From Pseudarthrobacter polychromogenes (GTDB lineage: Bacteria; Actinomycetota; Actinomycetes; Actinomycetales; Micrococcaceae): DNA of 64,000 nucleotides. Under the pieces are notes generated by a model. That model ran no database searches. It saw only the letters and a program-made list of their open reading frames with translations, and had not been told where the DNA came from. The stretch covers positions 1 through 64,000 of the forward strand of contig NZ_BMKU01000008.1 of NCBI RefSeq assembly GCF_014644495.1. Direction: 5' to 3'. A program made the position numbers and the translations under genes. Positions 25,728-35,028 of this stretch are shown in pieces (the stretch's first letter is position 1; every line of letters begins with the position of its first letter).

Positions 25728-27863
25728 GTGACTACAGAACATTTTGACGGGGCAGCGTCCCTTGAGGACCGCATCCTGGGAGGCCTGGACGCGGAACAGC
25801 GGGAGGTGGCCAGCACCCTGAACGGCCCGCTGTGCGTCCTGGCCGGGGCAGGGACGGGCAAGACCCGTGCCATCACCCACCGCATCGCCTACGGCGTCCA
25901 TTCCGGCGTCTACTCGCCGCAGCGGCTGCTGGCCGTCACCTTCACGGCCCGCGCTGCTGCCGAGATGCGCAGCCGGCTGCGTGACCTTGGCGCAGGCAAC
26001 GTTCAGGCGCGCACCTTCCACGCCGCGGCACTGCGCCAGCTACAGTTTTTCTGGCCGCAGGCTGTTGGCGGCACCCTGCCCAACCTCCTGGACCACAAAG
26101 CACAGATGCTGGCCGAGGCCGCGCGGCGGCTCCGGCTCAGCACCGACAGGGCCTCCATCCGCGACCTCGCCTCGGAGATCGAATGGGCCAAGGTGTCCAT
26201 GCTCACGCCCGCAAACTACCTGGAAAACGCGCAGGACAGGGGAGCCCCGGGCGGCTTCGACCTCACCGCCGTGGCCAGGGTCTTCCAGTCCTACGAGGAC
26301 GTCAAGACCGACCGCAACGTCATTGACTTCGAGGACGTCCTGCTGATCACAGTGGGAATTCTCCAGGAGGACGAGAAGGTCGCTGCCACCGTCCGTGAGC
26401 AGTACCGCCACTTCGTGGTGGACGAGTACCAGGACGTTTCCCCTTTGCAGCAGCGGCTCCTGGAACTGTGGCTGGGCGGCCGTGACGAGCTCTGCGTTGT
26501 CGGTGACGCAAGCCAGACCATCTATTCATTCACCGGAGCGTCCCCCAAGCACCTGCTGGAGTTCAAAGCCCGCTATCCGCAGGCCAACGTGGTCAAACTC
26601 ATCCGGGACTACCGCTCCACGCCGCAGGTGGTGAAGCTCGCGAACGACCTGTTGGCGGGCAGGCGCAGCGGCGGTCCCGTGGCCGACGCCGCCTGGGCCT
26701 CGCCCCTGCAGCTTGTGGCCCAGCGGCCGGCAGGCCCGGCGCCGCAGTTTACGGAATGTGCGGATGACGAGGCTGAGGCGGCTACGGTTGCCCAAAAGAT
26801 CAAGGCACTGCTCGACGCCGGCACACCCGCCAGCGAGGTTGCTGTCCTGTTCCGCACCAATGGCCAGTCCGAGGCATACGAACAGGCCCTGGCCGCTGCC
26901 GGGATTGGCTACCAGTTGCGCGGCGGTGAACGGTTCTTTGCCCGCAAGGAGGTGCGCGACGCCATCCTGCAGCTGCGCGCAGCCACGCGGGCTGTCGCCG
27001 AAACGGACTCCCCGCAACCGCTCGGGCAACTGGTCCGGGACATCGTCTCCTCGCTCGGCTACACGGATTCGGCCCCGCACAGCGGCGGCGCCCTCCGGGA
27101 GCGCTGGGAATCTCTGGCCGCGCTGGTTGCCCTTGCAGATGAACTGGTCGAGGTACGGGGCACACAGTTCAGCCTGGCCGACTTCGTCAACGAACTCCAG
27201 GAACGTTCCCTGGCCCAGCACGCTCCCACCGTCCAGGGGGTAACCCTTGCCTCCCTCCACGCCGCCAAGGGCCTGGAATGGGACGCTGTATTCCTGGTGG
27301 GCCTCAGTGAAGGGCTGATGCCCATTTCCTTTGCCGACTCCCCGGAATCGGTGGACGAGGAACGCCGGCTCCTGTATGTGGGAATCACCCGCGCCCGCGA
27401 ACACCTCTCGCTGTCATGGTCCACTGCCCGGACCCCGGGCGGCCGCGCCAACCGCAAACCCTCAAGGTTCCTTGATGGATTGCGTCCCGACTCCGTGGCC
27501 AGTTCCAACACCCGGGGGAAGGTGACCGTGACCCGCAGGAAAGCCGCCGCTCCCGCCATGTGCAGGGTCTGCGGAAGCATGCTCGGTACGGGCGCGGAAC
27601 GCAAAGTGGGCCGGTGCAACTCCTGTCCGCCCGGCTACGAGGAACAAACCTTCGACGCCCTCCGGAACTGGCGCCGGGAGGTTGCCCTCTCCGCCGACGT
27701 GCCCGCATTCGTGGTGTTCACTGACGCAACCCTGACGGCCATTGCCGAAGCACGCCCCGCGTCGCTCGAGGAGCTCGCCCGGCTGGCAGGAGTGGGACCT
27801 GCAAAGCTGGAACGGTATGGGGAGGACGTCCTGCGTGTCCTGACGGAAAGCACCTCGCTGTAA
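25728..27863 (+). CDS. uvrD2: ATP-dependent DNA helicase UvrD2
   Basis: 711 aa, GTG start at 25728. It is a superfamily-1A 3'-5' helicase: Walker A AGAGTGKT (39-46), VVDEYQDVSPLQQ, GDASQTIYSFTGAS, and TLASLHAAKGLEWDAVF. After the motor comes a tetracysteine element, Cys612-x2-Cys615 and Cys630-x2-Cys633, and then an HRDC domain (about 642-710, ending LARLAGVGPAKLERYGEDVLRVL). That architecture defines actinobacterial UvrD2. In mycobacteria the Cys module is needed for unwinding and the HRDC domain is not. The stop overlaps the next start by 1 nt (TAATG). Confidence 0.95.
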   Translation: MTTEHFDGAASLEDRILGGLDAEQREVASTLNGPLCVLAGAGTGKTRAITHRIAYGVHSGVYSPQRLLAVTFTARAAAEMRSRLRDLGAGNVQARTFHAAALRQLQFFWPQAVGGTLPNLLDHKAQMLAEAARRLRLSTDRASIRDLASEIEWAKVSMLTPANYLENAQDRGAPGGFDLTAVARVFQSYEDVKTDRNVIDFEDVLLITVGILQEDEKVAATVREQYRHFVVDEYQDVSPLQQRLLELWLGGRDELCVVGDASQTIYSFTGASPKHLLEFKARYPQANVVKLIRDYRSTPQVVKLANDLLAGRRSGGPVADAAWASPLQLVAQRPAGPAPQFTECADDEAEAATVAQKIKALLDAGTPASEVAVLFRTNGQSEAYEQALAAAGIGYQLRGGERFFARKEVRDAILQLRAATRAVAETDSPQPLGQLVRDIVSSLGYTDSAPHSGGALRERWESLAALVALADELVEVRGTQFSLADFVNELQERSLAQHAPTVQGVTLASLHAAKGLEWDAVFLVGLSEGLMPISFADSPESVDEERRLLYVGITRAREHLSLSWSTARTPGGRANRKPSRFLDGLRPDSVASSNTRGKVTVTRRKAAAPAMCRVCGSMLGTGAERKVGRCNSCPPGYEEQTFDALRNWRREVALSADVPAFVVFTDATLTAIAEARPASLEELARLAGVGPAKLERYGEDVLRVLTESTSL

Positions 27864-28462
27864 TGGCTGGCCACTCCGCGAGGCATCAGGTGGCGGCTGC
27901 TTCGTCCACAACCACGGAGGACGGTGCGCCTGTAGTGGTACGGCGTTCGTCCCGGCGCACCCGCACCGTAGCCGCTTTCTGGGAGAACGGAACTGCGGTG
28001 GTCGCGATACCCGCCCGGTTCACTGCTGCCCAGGAGGCCGAATGGGTGCACAAGATGGTGGCCAAACTCCAGCGCCAGGGGGAGCGGCGGGCAGCAGTGG
28101 GTAAGAGGCGGCCGGCCACGGACGCTGCCCTCGCAGAACAAGCGGCCCAATTGTCTGCCAAGTACCTGGGCGGACGCGCCGTACCCACGTCGGTTCGCTG
28201 GGTCAGCAACCAGAACTCGCGATGGGGTTCCGCCACTCCGGCAGAGGGAACCATCAGGCTCTCGGACAAACTGCGTCCCATGCCCCAATGGGTGATCGAC
28301 TACGTCCTGCTCCATGAACTCGCCCACCTGCTGGTGGCTGCGCACAACGCCGCTTTCTGGCAGCTGCTCGAGGCGTATCCGGAAACGCAGCGGGCCAAGG
28401 CATTCCTTGAGGGTGTTTCCTTTGCCACCGGACGCGGCATGGCCGACCCCGACGCCGACTGA
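27863..28462 (+). CDS. YgjP/SprT-like zinc metalloprotease
   Basis: 199 aa, ATG overlapping the uvrD2 stop. The zinc motif is HELAH (His151, Glu152, His155) with the third ligand His161 in AAHNAAFW, giving HExxH-x5-H as in YgjP/SprT-like proteins. The SVRWVSNQNSRWGSATPAEGTIRLS segment just before it is the family signature. Substrates are not known. Coupling to uvrD2 allows the inference that it acts on DNA-associated proteins, as SprT-type proteases do elsewhere, but that is positional only. The first 40 residues are unconserved. Confidence 0.85.
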   Translation: MAGHSARHQVAAASSTTTEDGAPVVVRRSSRRTRTVAAFWENGTAVVAIPARFTAAQEAEWVHKMVAKLQRQGERRAAVGKRRPATDAALAEQAAQLSAKYLGGRAVPTSVRWVSNQNSRWGSATPAEGTIRLSDKLRPMPQWVIDYVLLHELAHLLVAAHNAAFWQLLEAYPETQRAKAFLEGVSFATGRGMADPDAD

Positions 28463-28498
28463 ATCCGTCCTGCCAACAGCCAACGCCGGGGCGGGGTC

Positions 28499-29980
28499 CT
28501 AGCCTTTCGGCTGGCCCTCCTGGCCCTCCTGGCCGTCCTTGCCCTGGGCGTCGGGACGCCCGCCGTCGTCCTTTGCAGTCTCGGCGGTGCCATCTCCTAC
28601 GCCAGGCTCAGTGCCTTCTTCTGCCTCCGGCGCGGAGTCGAAGCCGCCACTGAGGAGCTTCTGCAGGGCGTCATCCACTTCGCTGTCGCTTGCTTCTGCC
28701 AGCTTGCGGCGCCCGCTGAAGCCCTTGGGATCGTCCAGGTCCTCGGCAGTGGGCAGCAGGTCCGGGTGGTGCCAGATGGCGTCCCGGCCCTCGATGCCGC
28801 GCTCTTCCTTGAGGGTGGCCCACAACGTGGCGGCGTCGCGCAGCCGGCGGGGCCGCAGCTCCAGGCCCACCAGGGAGGCAAATGCGTGCTCGGCCGGACC
28901 GCCGGTTGCCCGGCGGCGCCGCACGGTCTCCCGCAGCGCACCCGCGGACGGCAGCAGCTTCTCGGTGGCCGAGGCCGTGAGCTCGTCCACCCAACCCTCC
29001 ACCAGTGCGAGGGCGGTCTCAAGCTTCTCAAGGGCCTGGTCCTGCGCCGGCGTCCGCTGCGGCATGAAGACACCCTGCGACAGGGCCTCCTGGATGCCTT
29101 CCGGGTTGCTGGGGTCAAGGTCCCGTGCAAGTTCCTCGATACGTGAGGTGTCGATGTGGATGCCGCGGGCGTACGCCTCGATGGCACCCAGCAGGTGTCC
29201 GCGGAGCCAGGGAACCTGGACAAACAGCCGCGCGTGGGCGGCTTCCCGCACTGCGAGGAAGAGCCGGATGTCGTTCTCGGGCAGGGACAGGCCCTCCCCG
29301 AACGCCGCGACGTTGGCGGGCAGCAGTGCCATCTCCAGGTCCGCGAGGGGGACCCCGATGTCGGTGGAACTGACCACATCAGCGGAGAGGGCACCGATGG
29401 CCTGGCCCAGCTGCATGCCGAAGATGGCACCGCCCATGTTCTGGAGCATCGAGGACGCCCCGCCCATCATGGACTTCATTTCCTCGGGCATCTGCTCCGT
29501 CATGGCCGAGGAGAGGGCATTCGCGATGCTGTTGGCCACGGGCTCGGTCAGCCGCTTCCAGGTGCCCAGCGTGGCCTCTACCCATTCCGCCCGGGACCAC
29601 GCCCGGCCGATCAGGCCGGTGGCGGGAAGGTCCGTGACGGGGTCCAGCCACAGTTCCGCCAGGCGCAGGGCCTCATCAACCTCGCGCGACTGCTGGGACG
29701 TTACCGAAGGGTCGCTGCCGCTCGCGGCAACACGGCGGGCGTTGTCGTGGGCAAGCTGCCAGTTAACGGGCCCCTCCGAAGGGGCGCTCATCATGGCCTG
29801 CACCTGGGAGAACATCTGCGCCAGGAGGTTGGGGTCGTTCGGAAGCCCCGCAGCCTTGGCCAGTTCGGCGGGGTCGAAATTCTCCATCCCCTTGCCGCCC
29901 ATCAGGTTCTGCAGCATCTCGGTCAACGGATCCTTGGGAGTGTCGTCGCCGTTGGACGGATTGAGTGGATTGGAGGTCAT
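28499..29980 (-). CDS. DUF2342-family protein (putative zinc-dependent metalloprotease)
   Basis: 493 aa from ATG 29980; a TTG at 30010 would add 10 residues. The family is actinobacterial. Recognisable parts are LIGRAWSRAEWVEATLGTW, a Met/Gly-rich central segment, and REAAHARLFVQVPWLRGHLLGAIEAYARG, whose His residues form the putative metal site. A charged Gly/Glu/Gln/Asp tail (about 455-493, ending GQEGQPKG) looks disordered. The gene is divergent from the PDZ-Lon protease gene, as in M. tuberculosis (Rv3195/Rv3194c). Function is unknown. Confidence 0.82.
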   Translation of the reverse strand: MTSNPLNPSNGDDTPKDPLTEMLQNLMGGKGMENFDPAELAKAAGLPNDPNLLAQMFSQVQAMMSAPSEGPVNWQLAHDNARRVAASGSDPSVTSQQSREVDEALRLAELWLDPVTDLPATGLIGRAWSRAEWVEATLGTWKRLTEPVANSIANALSSAMTEQMPEEMKSMMGGASSMLQNMGGAIFGMQLGQAIGALSADVVSSTDIGVPLADLEMALLPANVAAFGEGLSLPENDIRLFLAVREAAHARLFVQVPWLRGHLLGAIEAYARGIHIDTSRIEELARDLDPSNPEGIQEALSQGVFMPQRTPAQDQALEKLETALALVEGWVDELTASATEKLLPSAGALRETVRRRRATGGPAEHAFASLVGLELRPRRLRDAATLWATLKEERGIEGRDAIWHHPDLLPTAEDLDDPKGFSGRRKLAEASDSEVDDALQKLLSGGFDSAPEAEEGTEPGVGDGTAETAKDDGGRPDAQGKDGQEGQEGQPKG

Positions 29981-30099
29981 GATCCCGCCGATCGTCGGTG
30001 TGGCTGTCAACCTTCACGGTACCCCGGCCATGGTCGGCTGTCTGCCGGACGGCGGCGTCGTTCGCTCTAGGCAAAGAGCTGGCATCCACCGGCACCGCG

Positions 30100-30105
30100 T
30101 AGTCT
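30100..30105 (+). promoter_or_regulatory. -10 element of the PDZ-Lon protease gene (leaderless)
   Basis: TAGTCT ends 7 nt before the GTG start at 30113; no ribosome site fits. Confidence 0.5.
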
Positions 30106-30112
30106 TGGTTGG

Positions 30113-31330
30113 GTGACTACAACCCGTGGCGGCCACCCCTCAGAGGACCACGCTCCTGAGCTCTTCACCCGCGGCCTGCCTGCGGAAACAGGTGAAACAC
30201 GCGTGCCGGGCACGTCCGCCGATGGAGAAGGGGCCGACGACGGCACCACGGGCGGTGCGCTGGCCCCGGAACGCGCTCCCCGGGACAGGAAAGTGTCGGC
30301 GATGCTGCTCGCGGGACTGTCGGCGCTGGGCCTGGGAATCGCCGTGGGCACCCTTCCCGTTCCTTACGTCGTGGAGTCGCCCGGCCCGACGTACAACACC
30401 CTGGGTGAAAGCCAGGGGAGCCCGGTCATCAGCATCAGTGGCCGGGAAACGTATCCAGCCAAGGGAAACCTTGACCTGACCACGGTCTACGTGGACGGCG
30501 GCCCCAACGGGCCGGTCAGCATCCTCGACGCATTTTCCGCGTGGGTTGACCCGTCCAAAGCCGTGCACCCCGTGGAACTGCTCTACCCCACGGGCACCAC
30601 CAGGGAAGAGGCCGAGGAACAGAGTTCCGTGGCAATGACCACGTCACAGGAGAACGCCGTAGCTTCTGCCCTCAAAGAGCTGGATATTCCCTTCGGGCAG
30701 CGACTGCAGGCAGCCGGTCTCTCCGAAAATTCAGCCTCGGACGGGAAGATCCAGCCCGGCGACATCCTGGAGACCATTAACGGCAAGGACATCACCTCGC
30801 TGGCCGTCGTCCAGGAGGAACTGGCCGCGGGAAACGGCGCGCCGGTCTCCGTGGTGGTGGAGCGTGACGGGCAGTCCGTCACCGAGACCATCACCCCGAA
30901 GGACAACGGCGAGGGCCGCTTCATCCTCGGAGTCATGCTCAAATACCTGTTCACCTTCCCCTTCGACGTCGAGATTTCGCTTGAGAAAGTCGGCGGCCCC
31001 AGTGCGGGGCTGATGTTCTCCCTGGGGATCATCGACACGGTTACACCGGGAGACCTGACGGGTGGCAAACACATCGCGGGGACCGGCACCATCTCCCCGG
31101 ACGGCCTCGTGGGCCCCATCGGTGGCATCCAACAAAAACTGCAGGGGGCACGGGCCGGGGGAGCAACGTTGTTCCTCGCGCCCGCCGCAAACTGCGGGGA
31201 AGTAGCAGGGCACATCCCCGTTGGGCTGCAGGTAGTGAGGGTGGAGACCCTGGCTGAGGCGCGCGACGCCGTCGAACGTGCGGGTAACGGTCAGGACACG
31301 TCCGGCCTTCCGGCGTGCCCGGGCAACTAG
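30113..31330 (+). CDS. Membrane-anchored PDZ-Lon serine protease (YlbL-like)
   Basis: 405 aa, GTG start. A cytosolic 60-residue N terminus is followed by one membrane helix (about 63-85, AMLLAGLSALGLGIAVGTLPVPYVV). Outside the membrane come a PDZ domain (around LSENSASDGKIQPGDILETINGKDI) and a Lon-type protease domain. The Ser-Lys dyad is Ser297 in GGPSAGLMFSLG and Lys342 in GIQQKLQGARAGGA. Family members cleave or help clear membrane or secreted proteins. It precedes the UPF0182 gene as in mycobacteria. The stop codon lies inside a short direct repeat (31323-31348). Confidence 0.9.
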   Translation: MTTTRGGHPSEDHAPELFTRGLPAETGETRVPGTSADGEGADDGTTGGALAPERAPRDRKVSAMLLAGLSALGLGIAVGTLPVPYVVESPGPTYNTLGESQGSPVISISGRETYPAKGNLDLTTVYVDGGPNGPVSILDAFSAWVDPSKAVHPVELLYPTGTTREEAEEQSSVAMTTSQENAVASALKELDIPFGQRLQAAGLSENSASDGKIQPGDILETINGKDITSLAVVQEELAAGNGAPVSVVVERDGQSVTETITPKDNGEGRFILGVMLKYLFTFPFDVEISLEKVGGPSAGLMFSLGIIDTVTPGDLTGGKHIAGTGTISPDGLVGPIGGIQQKLQGARAGGATLFLAPAANCGEVAGHIPVGLQVVRVETLAEARDAVERAGNGQDTSGLPACPGN

Positions 31331-31348
31331 ACTGGGCGCAACTAGACT
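31323..31348 (+). repeat. 11-bp direct repeat at the end of the PDZ-Lon gene
   Basis: GCAACTAGACT occurs at 31323-31333 and 31338-31348, 15 bp apart. Each copy contains TAGACT, a good -10 match; the first also contains the stop codon. It may be a duplicated promoter element for the UPF0182 gene at 31477, or chance. Confidence 0.35.
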
Positions 31349-31476
31349 CAACAGGAACTAAGCTCCACCGCCACTCGTGGCAAATATGACGGACGAAACC
31401 GGCCGTTTGACCGGTCCCGGACGTCGCCCGCACGCACGCTCTGATTTATCTGACGACCAGCTATGAGGTACCCAGT

Positions 31477-34400
31477 TTGTCCCGTCCCGCCAGCACCATG
31501 TCCACAGGCAGACCCCCTTCACGACGCGGGGCGTTGACGCCCACGCTGATCGTTGTTGCCCTGGTGGTAGTGGGCTTCATCTTCTTTGCCAACGTCTGGA
31601 CCGACGTCCTCTGGTACCGGCAGTTGGGGTTCATCGAGGTCTTCGTCACCGAGAACCTGGTCCGGATCGGTATCTTTGCCGCCGGTTTCGCCATCATGTT
31701 CCTGGCGGTGTTCTTCGCGATCCGCATCGCGTACAACGCCCGGCCGGTCTACGCGCCCGACTCTGAAATCAGGGACAACCTGAACCGGTACCAGGCTCAG
31801 CTGGAACCTGTCCGCCGCGTTGTCATGATCGGGCTCCCCGTCCTCTTTGGACTCTTCGCCGGCAGCGCCGCCGCCAGCCAGTGGCAGAAGGTCCTCCTGT
31901 TCTTCAACCAGGAGCCCTTCGGGAAAGAAGACCCTGAATTTGGTATGGACATCAGTTTCTACCTGATGTCGCTCCCGTTTTTCGGTTTCGTGACCGGCTT
32001 CCTGATCAGCGTTGTGGTGATTGCCGGGATCGCGGGCATCCTGACGCACTATCTCTATGGCAGCATCCGTTTGATGGAACGCGGCGTCTTCACCAGCCGG
32101 GCTGCACAGATCCATATCGCCGTCACCGGCGCCTCCTTCCTGGTGCTCCTTGGGCTCAACTTCTGGCTGGACCGCTTCACCGCGGTGCAGAGCAACAGCG
32201 GACGCTGGGCCGGCGCCCTCTACACGGATGTCAACGCCGTCATTCCCACGAAGGCCATCCTCGCCGTGGCGGCGGTGCTCGTTGCCATCCTGTTCGTTGT
32301 CGCTGCCATTATCGGCAAATGGCGGCTGCCGGTCATCGGAACCGCCATGCTGGTCATCACGTCCATCCTGGCCGGAGGTGTCTACCCCTGGGTGATCCAG
32401 CAGTTCCAGGTTCGTCCCTCGGAGGAGACGCTGGAAAAGGAATACATCCAGCGCAATATCAACAACACGCGTGAGGCCTACGGCCTGGACAAGATTCAGG
32501 TGGACCGCTACAACGCCACCAACACGGCCAGCACCGGGGCCCTGGCCCCGGATGCGCAGACCACGGCAAACATCCGGTTGCTGGACCCGAACCTGATTTC
32601 GGATGCGTTCTCCCAGCTTGAGCAGTACCGCCCGTACTACCAGTTCCCGGAAGCCCTCAATGTGGACCGGTATGAGGTGGACGGCAAGATCCAGGACACC
32701 GTGATCGCAGTCCGCGAACTCAACCCCGCAAACGTGGCAACCAACCAGCAGGGCTGGCTCAACCAGCACGTTGTGTACACCCATGGCTACGGTGTAGTGG
32801 CTGCAAAGGGCAACAAGTTCACTGTGGACGGCAAGCCGGAATTCCTGCAGTCGGGTATCCCGTCAACGGGTGTCCTGGGTGACGATTCAACCTATGAGCC
32901 CCGGATCTACTTCGGTGAATCCTCGCCCGACTACTCGATCGTTGGCGCGCCGGACGGCGCCCCTGCCCGCGAGCAGGACCGGCCGTCGGGCAGGGAAGGC
33001 GAGGGGGACAACCAGTACACCTTTGAAGGCAACGGCGGTCCCAACGTGGGAACGTTCTTCAACCGCGTGCTGTACTCCATCAAGTTCCAGTCCTCGGACC
33101 TGCTGCTTTCGGACGGCGTCAACCCCGAGTCGCAGATCCTGTACGACCGCAGTCCCCGTGAGCGCGTGGAAAAGGTTGCCCCGTACCTGACCGTGGATGG
33201 GAATGCCTACCCGGCGGTGGTTGACGGCCGCGTCAAATGGATTGTGGATGGCTACACTACGAGCCAGTTCTACCCGTACTCCCAGCAGGAGCGGCTTTCC
33301 GATGCCACGGCGGACACCCAGACCACGTCCGGCCGCGCGGTTGCCTTGCCCAACAGCACCGTCAATTACATCCGGAACTCCGTGAAAGCCACGGTTGATG
33401 CGTATGACGGTTCGGTCACCCTGTACGCCTGGGACGACCAGGACCCGCTGCTGAAGTCCTGGCAGAAGGTGTTCCCCGCCTCACTCAAGCCCTTCTCGGA
33501 GATGTCCGGCGATGTCATGAGCCACGTCCGGTACCCGGAGGACCTGTTCAAGGTCCAGCGCCAGCTCCTGGGGGAGTACCACGTGACCGATCCGTCCACG
33601 TTCTACCAGACCAAGGACGTCTGGAGCGTGCCGGCGGATCCCACCGTTGAATCCAACAGCGGCGTCAAGCAGCCGCCGTTCTACATGTCCCTCCAAATGC
33701 CGGACCAGGACAAGCCCGCCTTCCAGCTGACGTCGTCGTTCATTCCGCAGATTGTCAACGGGAACGCACGCAACGTGCTCTATGGCTTCCTGGCCGCTGA
33801 CTCGGATGCCGGGAACGAGGCGGGTGTGAAGGCGGAGAGCTACGGCAAGTTGCGGCTGCTCCAGATCCCGCCGGAGATCCAGGTGCCGGGTCCCGGCCAG
33901 GCGCAAAACAAATTCAACTCCGATCCCACGGTTTCGCAGGCCCTCAACCTGCTGCGCCAGGGAGCGTCTGAAGTGCTCAACGGCAACCTGCTGACGCTTC
34001 CGGTAGGCGGCGGCATCCTGTACGTCCAGCCTGTCTACCTCAAGTCGACCGGCGAAACGTCGTACCCCACACTGCAGCGCGTCCTGGTGGCCTTCGGCGA
34101 CAAGGTGGGCTTCGCTCCCACCCTGGATGAGGCACTGAAGCAGCTCTTCGGAGGAGACTCCGGGGCTGCCGCGGGCGATTCGGACAACAACGGCCAAACC
34201 CCGGTAGATCCGGCCGCGCCGGGAACGCCCGCGGGAGCTGACGGCAAGGCAGAGCTGAAGGCCGCACTGGATGAAGCGAATGCGGCGATCCAGGAGGGCC
34301 AGTCGGCTCTTGCCGCAGGGGACTTCGCAGCCTATGGCGAGGCGCAGAGGAAGATCGCGGCTGCCCTCCAGAAGGCCGTGGCTGCGGAAGCCAAGATCCC

Positions 34401-34482
34401 GGTTGCCGCACCCGAGGCCACGCCCGCGCCGGCAGCCACCGATGCACCTGAAGCGAGCCCGTCACCCTCAGCCACCAGCTGA
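31477..34482 (+). CDS. UPF0182 family large membrane protein
   Basis: 1001 aa. A TTG start at 31477 is chosen because GAGGTA (31465-31470) lies 6 nt upstream; the ATG at 31498 lacks a ribosome site. About seven membrane helices fill the first 310 residues (the first near 20-41, [19 protein letters not shown]). Then comes a large extracytoplasmic domain with [21 protein letters not shown] and [22 protein letters not shown], both family-specific. The last 120 residues are Ala/Pro-rich with a helical Glu/Ala segment. No catalytic motif is known for the family. It follows the PDZ-Lon gene in the same order as Rv3194c-Rv3193c. Confidence 0.88.
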   Translation: MSRPASTMSTGRPPSRRGALTPTLIVVALVVVGFIFFANVWTDVLWYRQLGFIEVFVTENLVRIGIFAAGFAIMFLAVFFAIRIAYNARPVYAPDSEIRDNLNRYQAQLEPVRRVVMIGLPVLFGLFAGSAAASQWQKVLLFFNQEPFGKEDPEFGMDISFYLMSLPFFGFVTGFLISVVVIAGIAGILTHYLYGSIRLMERGVFTSRAAQIHIAVTGASFLVLLGLNFWLDRFTAVQSNSGRWAGALYTDVNAVIPTKAILAVAAVLVAILFVVAAIIGKWRLPVIGTAMLVITSILAGGVYPWVIQQFQVRPSEETLEKEYIQRNINNTREAYGLDKIQVDRYNATNTASTGALAPDAQTTANIRLLDPNLISDAFSQLEQYRPYYQFPEALNVDRYEVDGKIQDTVIAVRELNPANVATNQQGWLNQHVVYTHGYGVVAAKGNKFTVDGKPEFLQSGIPSTGVLGDDSTYEPRIYFGESSPDYSIVGAPDGAPAREQDRPSGREGEGDNQYTFEGNGGPNVGTFFNRVLYSIKFQSSDLLLSDGVNPESQILYDRSPRERVEKVAPYLTVDGNAYPAVVDGRVKWIVDGYTTSQFYPYSQQERLSDATADTQTTSGRAVALPNSTVNYIRNSVKATVDAYDGSVTLYAWDDQDPLLKSWQKVFPASLKPFSEMSGDVMSHVRYPEDLFKVQRQLLGEYHVTDPSTFYQTKDVWSVPADPTVESNSGVKQPPFYMSLQMPDQDKPAFQLTSSFIPQIVNGNARNVLYGFLAADSDAGNEAGVKAESYGKLRLLQIPPEIQVPGPGQAQNKFNSDPTVSQALNLLRQGASEVLNGNLLTLPVGGGILYVQPVYLKSTGETSYPTLQRVLVAFGDKVGFAPTLDEALKQLFGGDSGAAAGDSDNNGQTPVDPAAPGTPAGADGKAELKAALDEANAAIQEGQSALAAGDFAAYGEAQRKIAAALQKAVAAEAKIPVAAPEATPAPAATDAPEASPSPSATS

Positions 34483-34565
34483 TCACGACGGCGGCAAACG
34501 GCACCTGTTCCCTGTGGGGCCAGGTGCCGTTTCCGTAGGCGAGACGGAGATCACGCGCCCGCGAT

Positions 34566-34594
34566 TTGGCCTGGTGTTCACGTACCGGTAAAGT
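34566..34594 (+). promoter_or_regulatory. Promoter of the first initiator tRNA gene
   Basis: TTGGCC (34566-34571) and TAAAGT (34589-34594) with a 17-bp spacer; the mature tRNA begins 11 nt after the -10. Confidence 0.55.
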
Positions 34595-34605
34595 AGTTCT
34601 TGCGA

Positions 34606-34679
34606 CGCGGGGTGGAGCAGTTCGGTAGCTCGCTGGGCTCATAACCCAGAGGTCACAGGTTCAAATCCTGTCCCCGCAA
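34606..34679 (+). tRNA. Initiator tRNA-fMet (CAU), copy 1
   Basis: 74 nt without encoded CCA. The anticodon loop is CTCATAA, giving CAU. Initiator marks are the unpaired C1-A72 at the acceptor end (CGCGGGG against CCCCGCA) and three consecutive G-C pairs at the base of the anticodon stem (CTGGG/CCCAG). The D-loop contains GTTCGGTAG and the T arm AGGTTCAAATCCT. It has its own promoter and terminator. Confidence 0.96.
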
Positions 34680-34685
34680 CTGATG

Positions 34686-34723
34686 AAAACATCCGGACAC
34701 TGGAAACAGTGTTCGGATGTTTT
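34686..34723 (+). terminator. Terminator of initiator tRNA copy 1
   Basis: A 17-bp stem (34686-34702 with 34707-34723, one G-U pair) around a GAAA loop; the right arm ends in TTTT. Confidence 0.88.
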
Positions 34724-34795
34724 GTTTAAGCTCCGGGGATTTCCTGCCGACCCAAGGGAAAACCCCGAGTGGAAAACGAAGCCGGAAAACTAGGG

Positions 34796-34801
34796 TAGTG
34801 T
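34796..34801 (+). promoter_or_regulatory. -10 element of the second initiator tRNA gene
   Basis: TAGTGT, 11 nt before the mature 5' end, the same distance as for copy 1. No clear -35. Confidence 0.45.
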
Positions 34802-34812
34802 TGTTTCAGCGA

Positions 34813-34886
34813 CGCGGGGTGGAGCAGTTCGGTAGCTCGCTGGGCTCATAACCCAGAGGTCACAGGTTCAAATCCTGTCCCCGCAA
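34813..34886 (+). tRNA. Initiator tRNA-fMet (CAU), copy 2
   Basis: Identical over its full 74 nt to the copy at 34606, and the identity extends a few nucleotides on each side (about 34602-34681 against 34809-34888). It shows the same C1-A72 mismatch and three G-C anticodon-stem pairs. The spacers and terminators differ between the copies. Confidence 0.96.
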
Positions 34887-34892
34887 CTATGT

Positions 34893-34936
34893 GAAGACCC
34901 CGACCGGCCTACCAGCCGGCCGGGGTCTTCTTTTTT
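34893..34936 (+). terminator. Terminator of initiator tRNA copy 2
   Basis: A 16-bp stem with one mismatch (34893-34908 with 34915-34930), followed by six T (34931-34936). A classic Rho-independent terminator. Confidence 0.92.
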
Positions 34937-35028
34937 CCGTGGATACGTGCAGTTCCTAGTATTCTCTTTCGCAGAGCCTCACACGTAGTGAGCACTTGGC
35001 CAGTCATTCTCGAGAGGAATGTTGTTCG

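Noticed and set aside
30005..30010. Perfect TTGACA (minus sense) upstream of the DUF2342 gene
   Set aside because: The 17-bp-spaced hexamer is CGGGAT and would place the transcription start at or past the chosen ATG; the TTGACA overlaps the alternative TTG start.
28539..30116. 525-codon plus-strand frame opposite the DUF2342 gene
   Set aside because: Ser/Arg/Ala-rich shadow; the minus-strand protein has recognisable family segments.
34602..34888. tRNA-borne integration (attachment) site
   Set aside because: The repeated block is just the complete tRNA gene with a few flanking bases; no integrase or foreign cargo lies between the copies.
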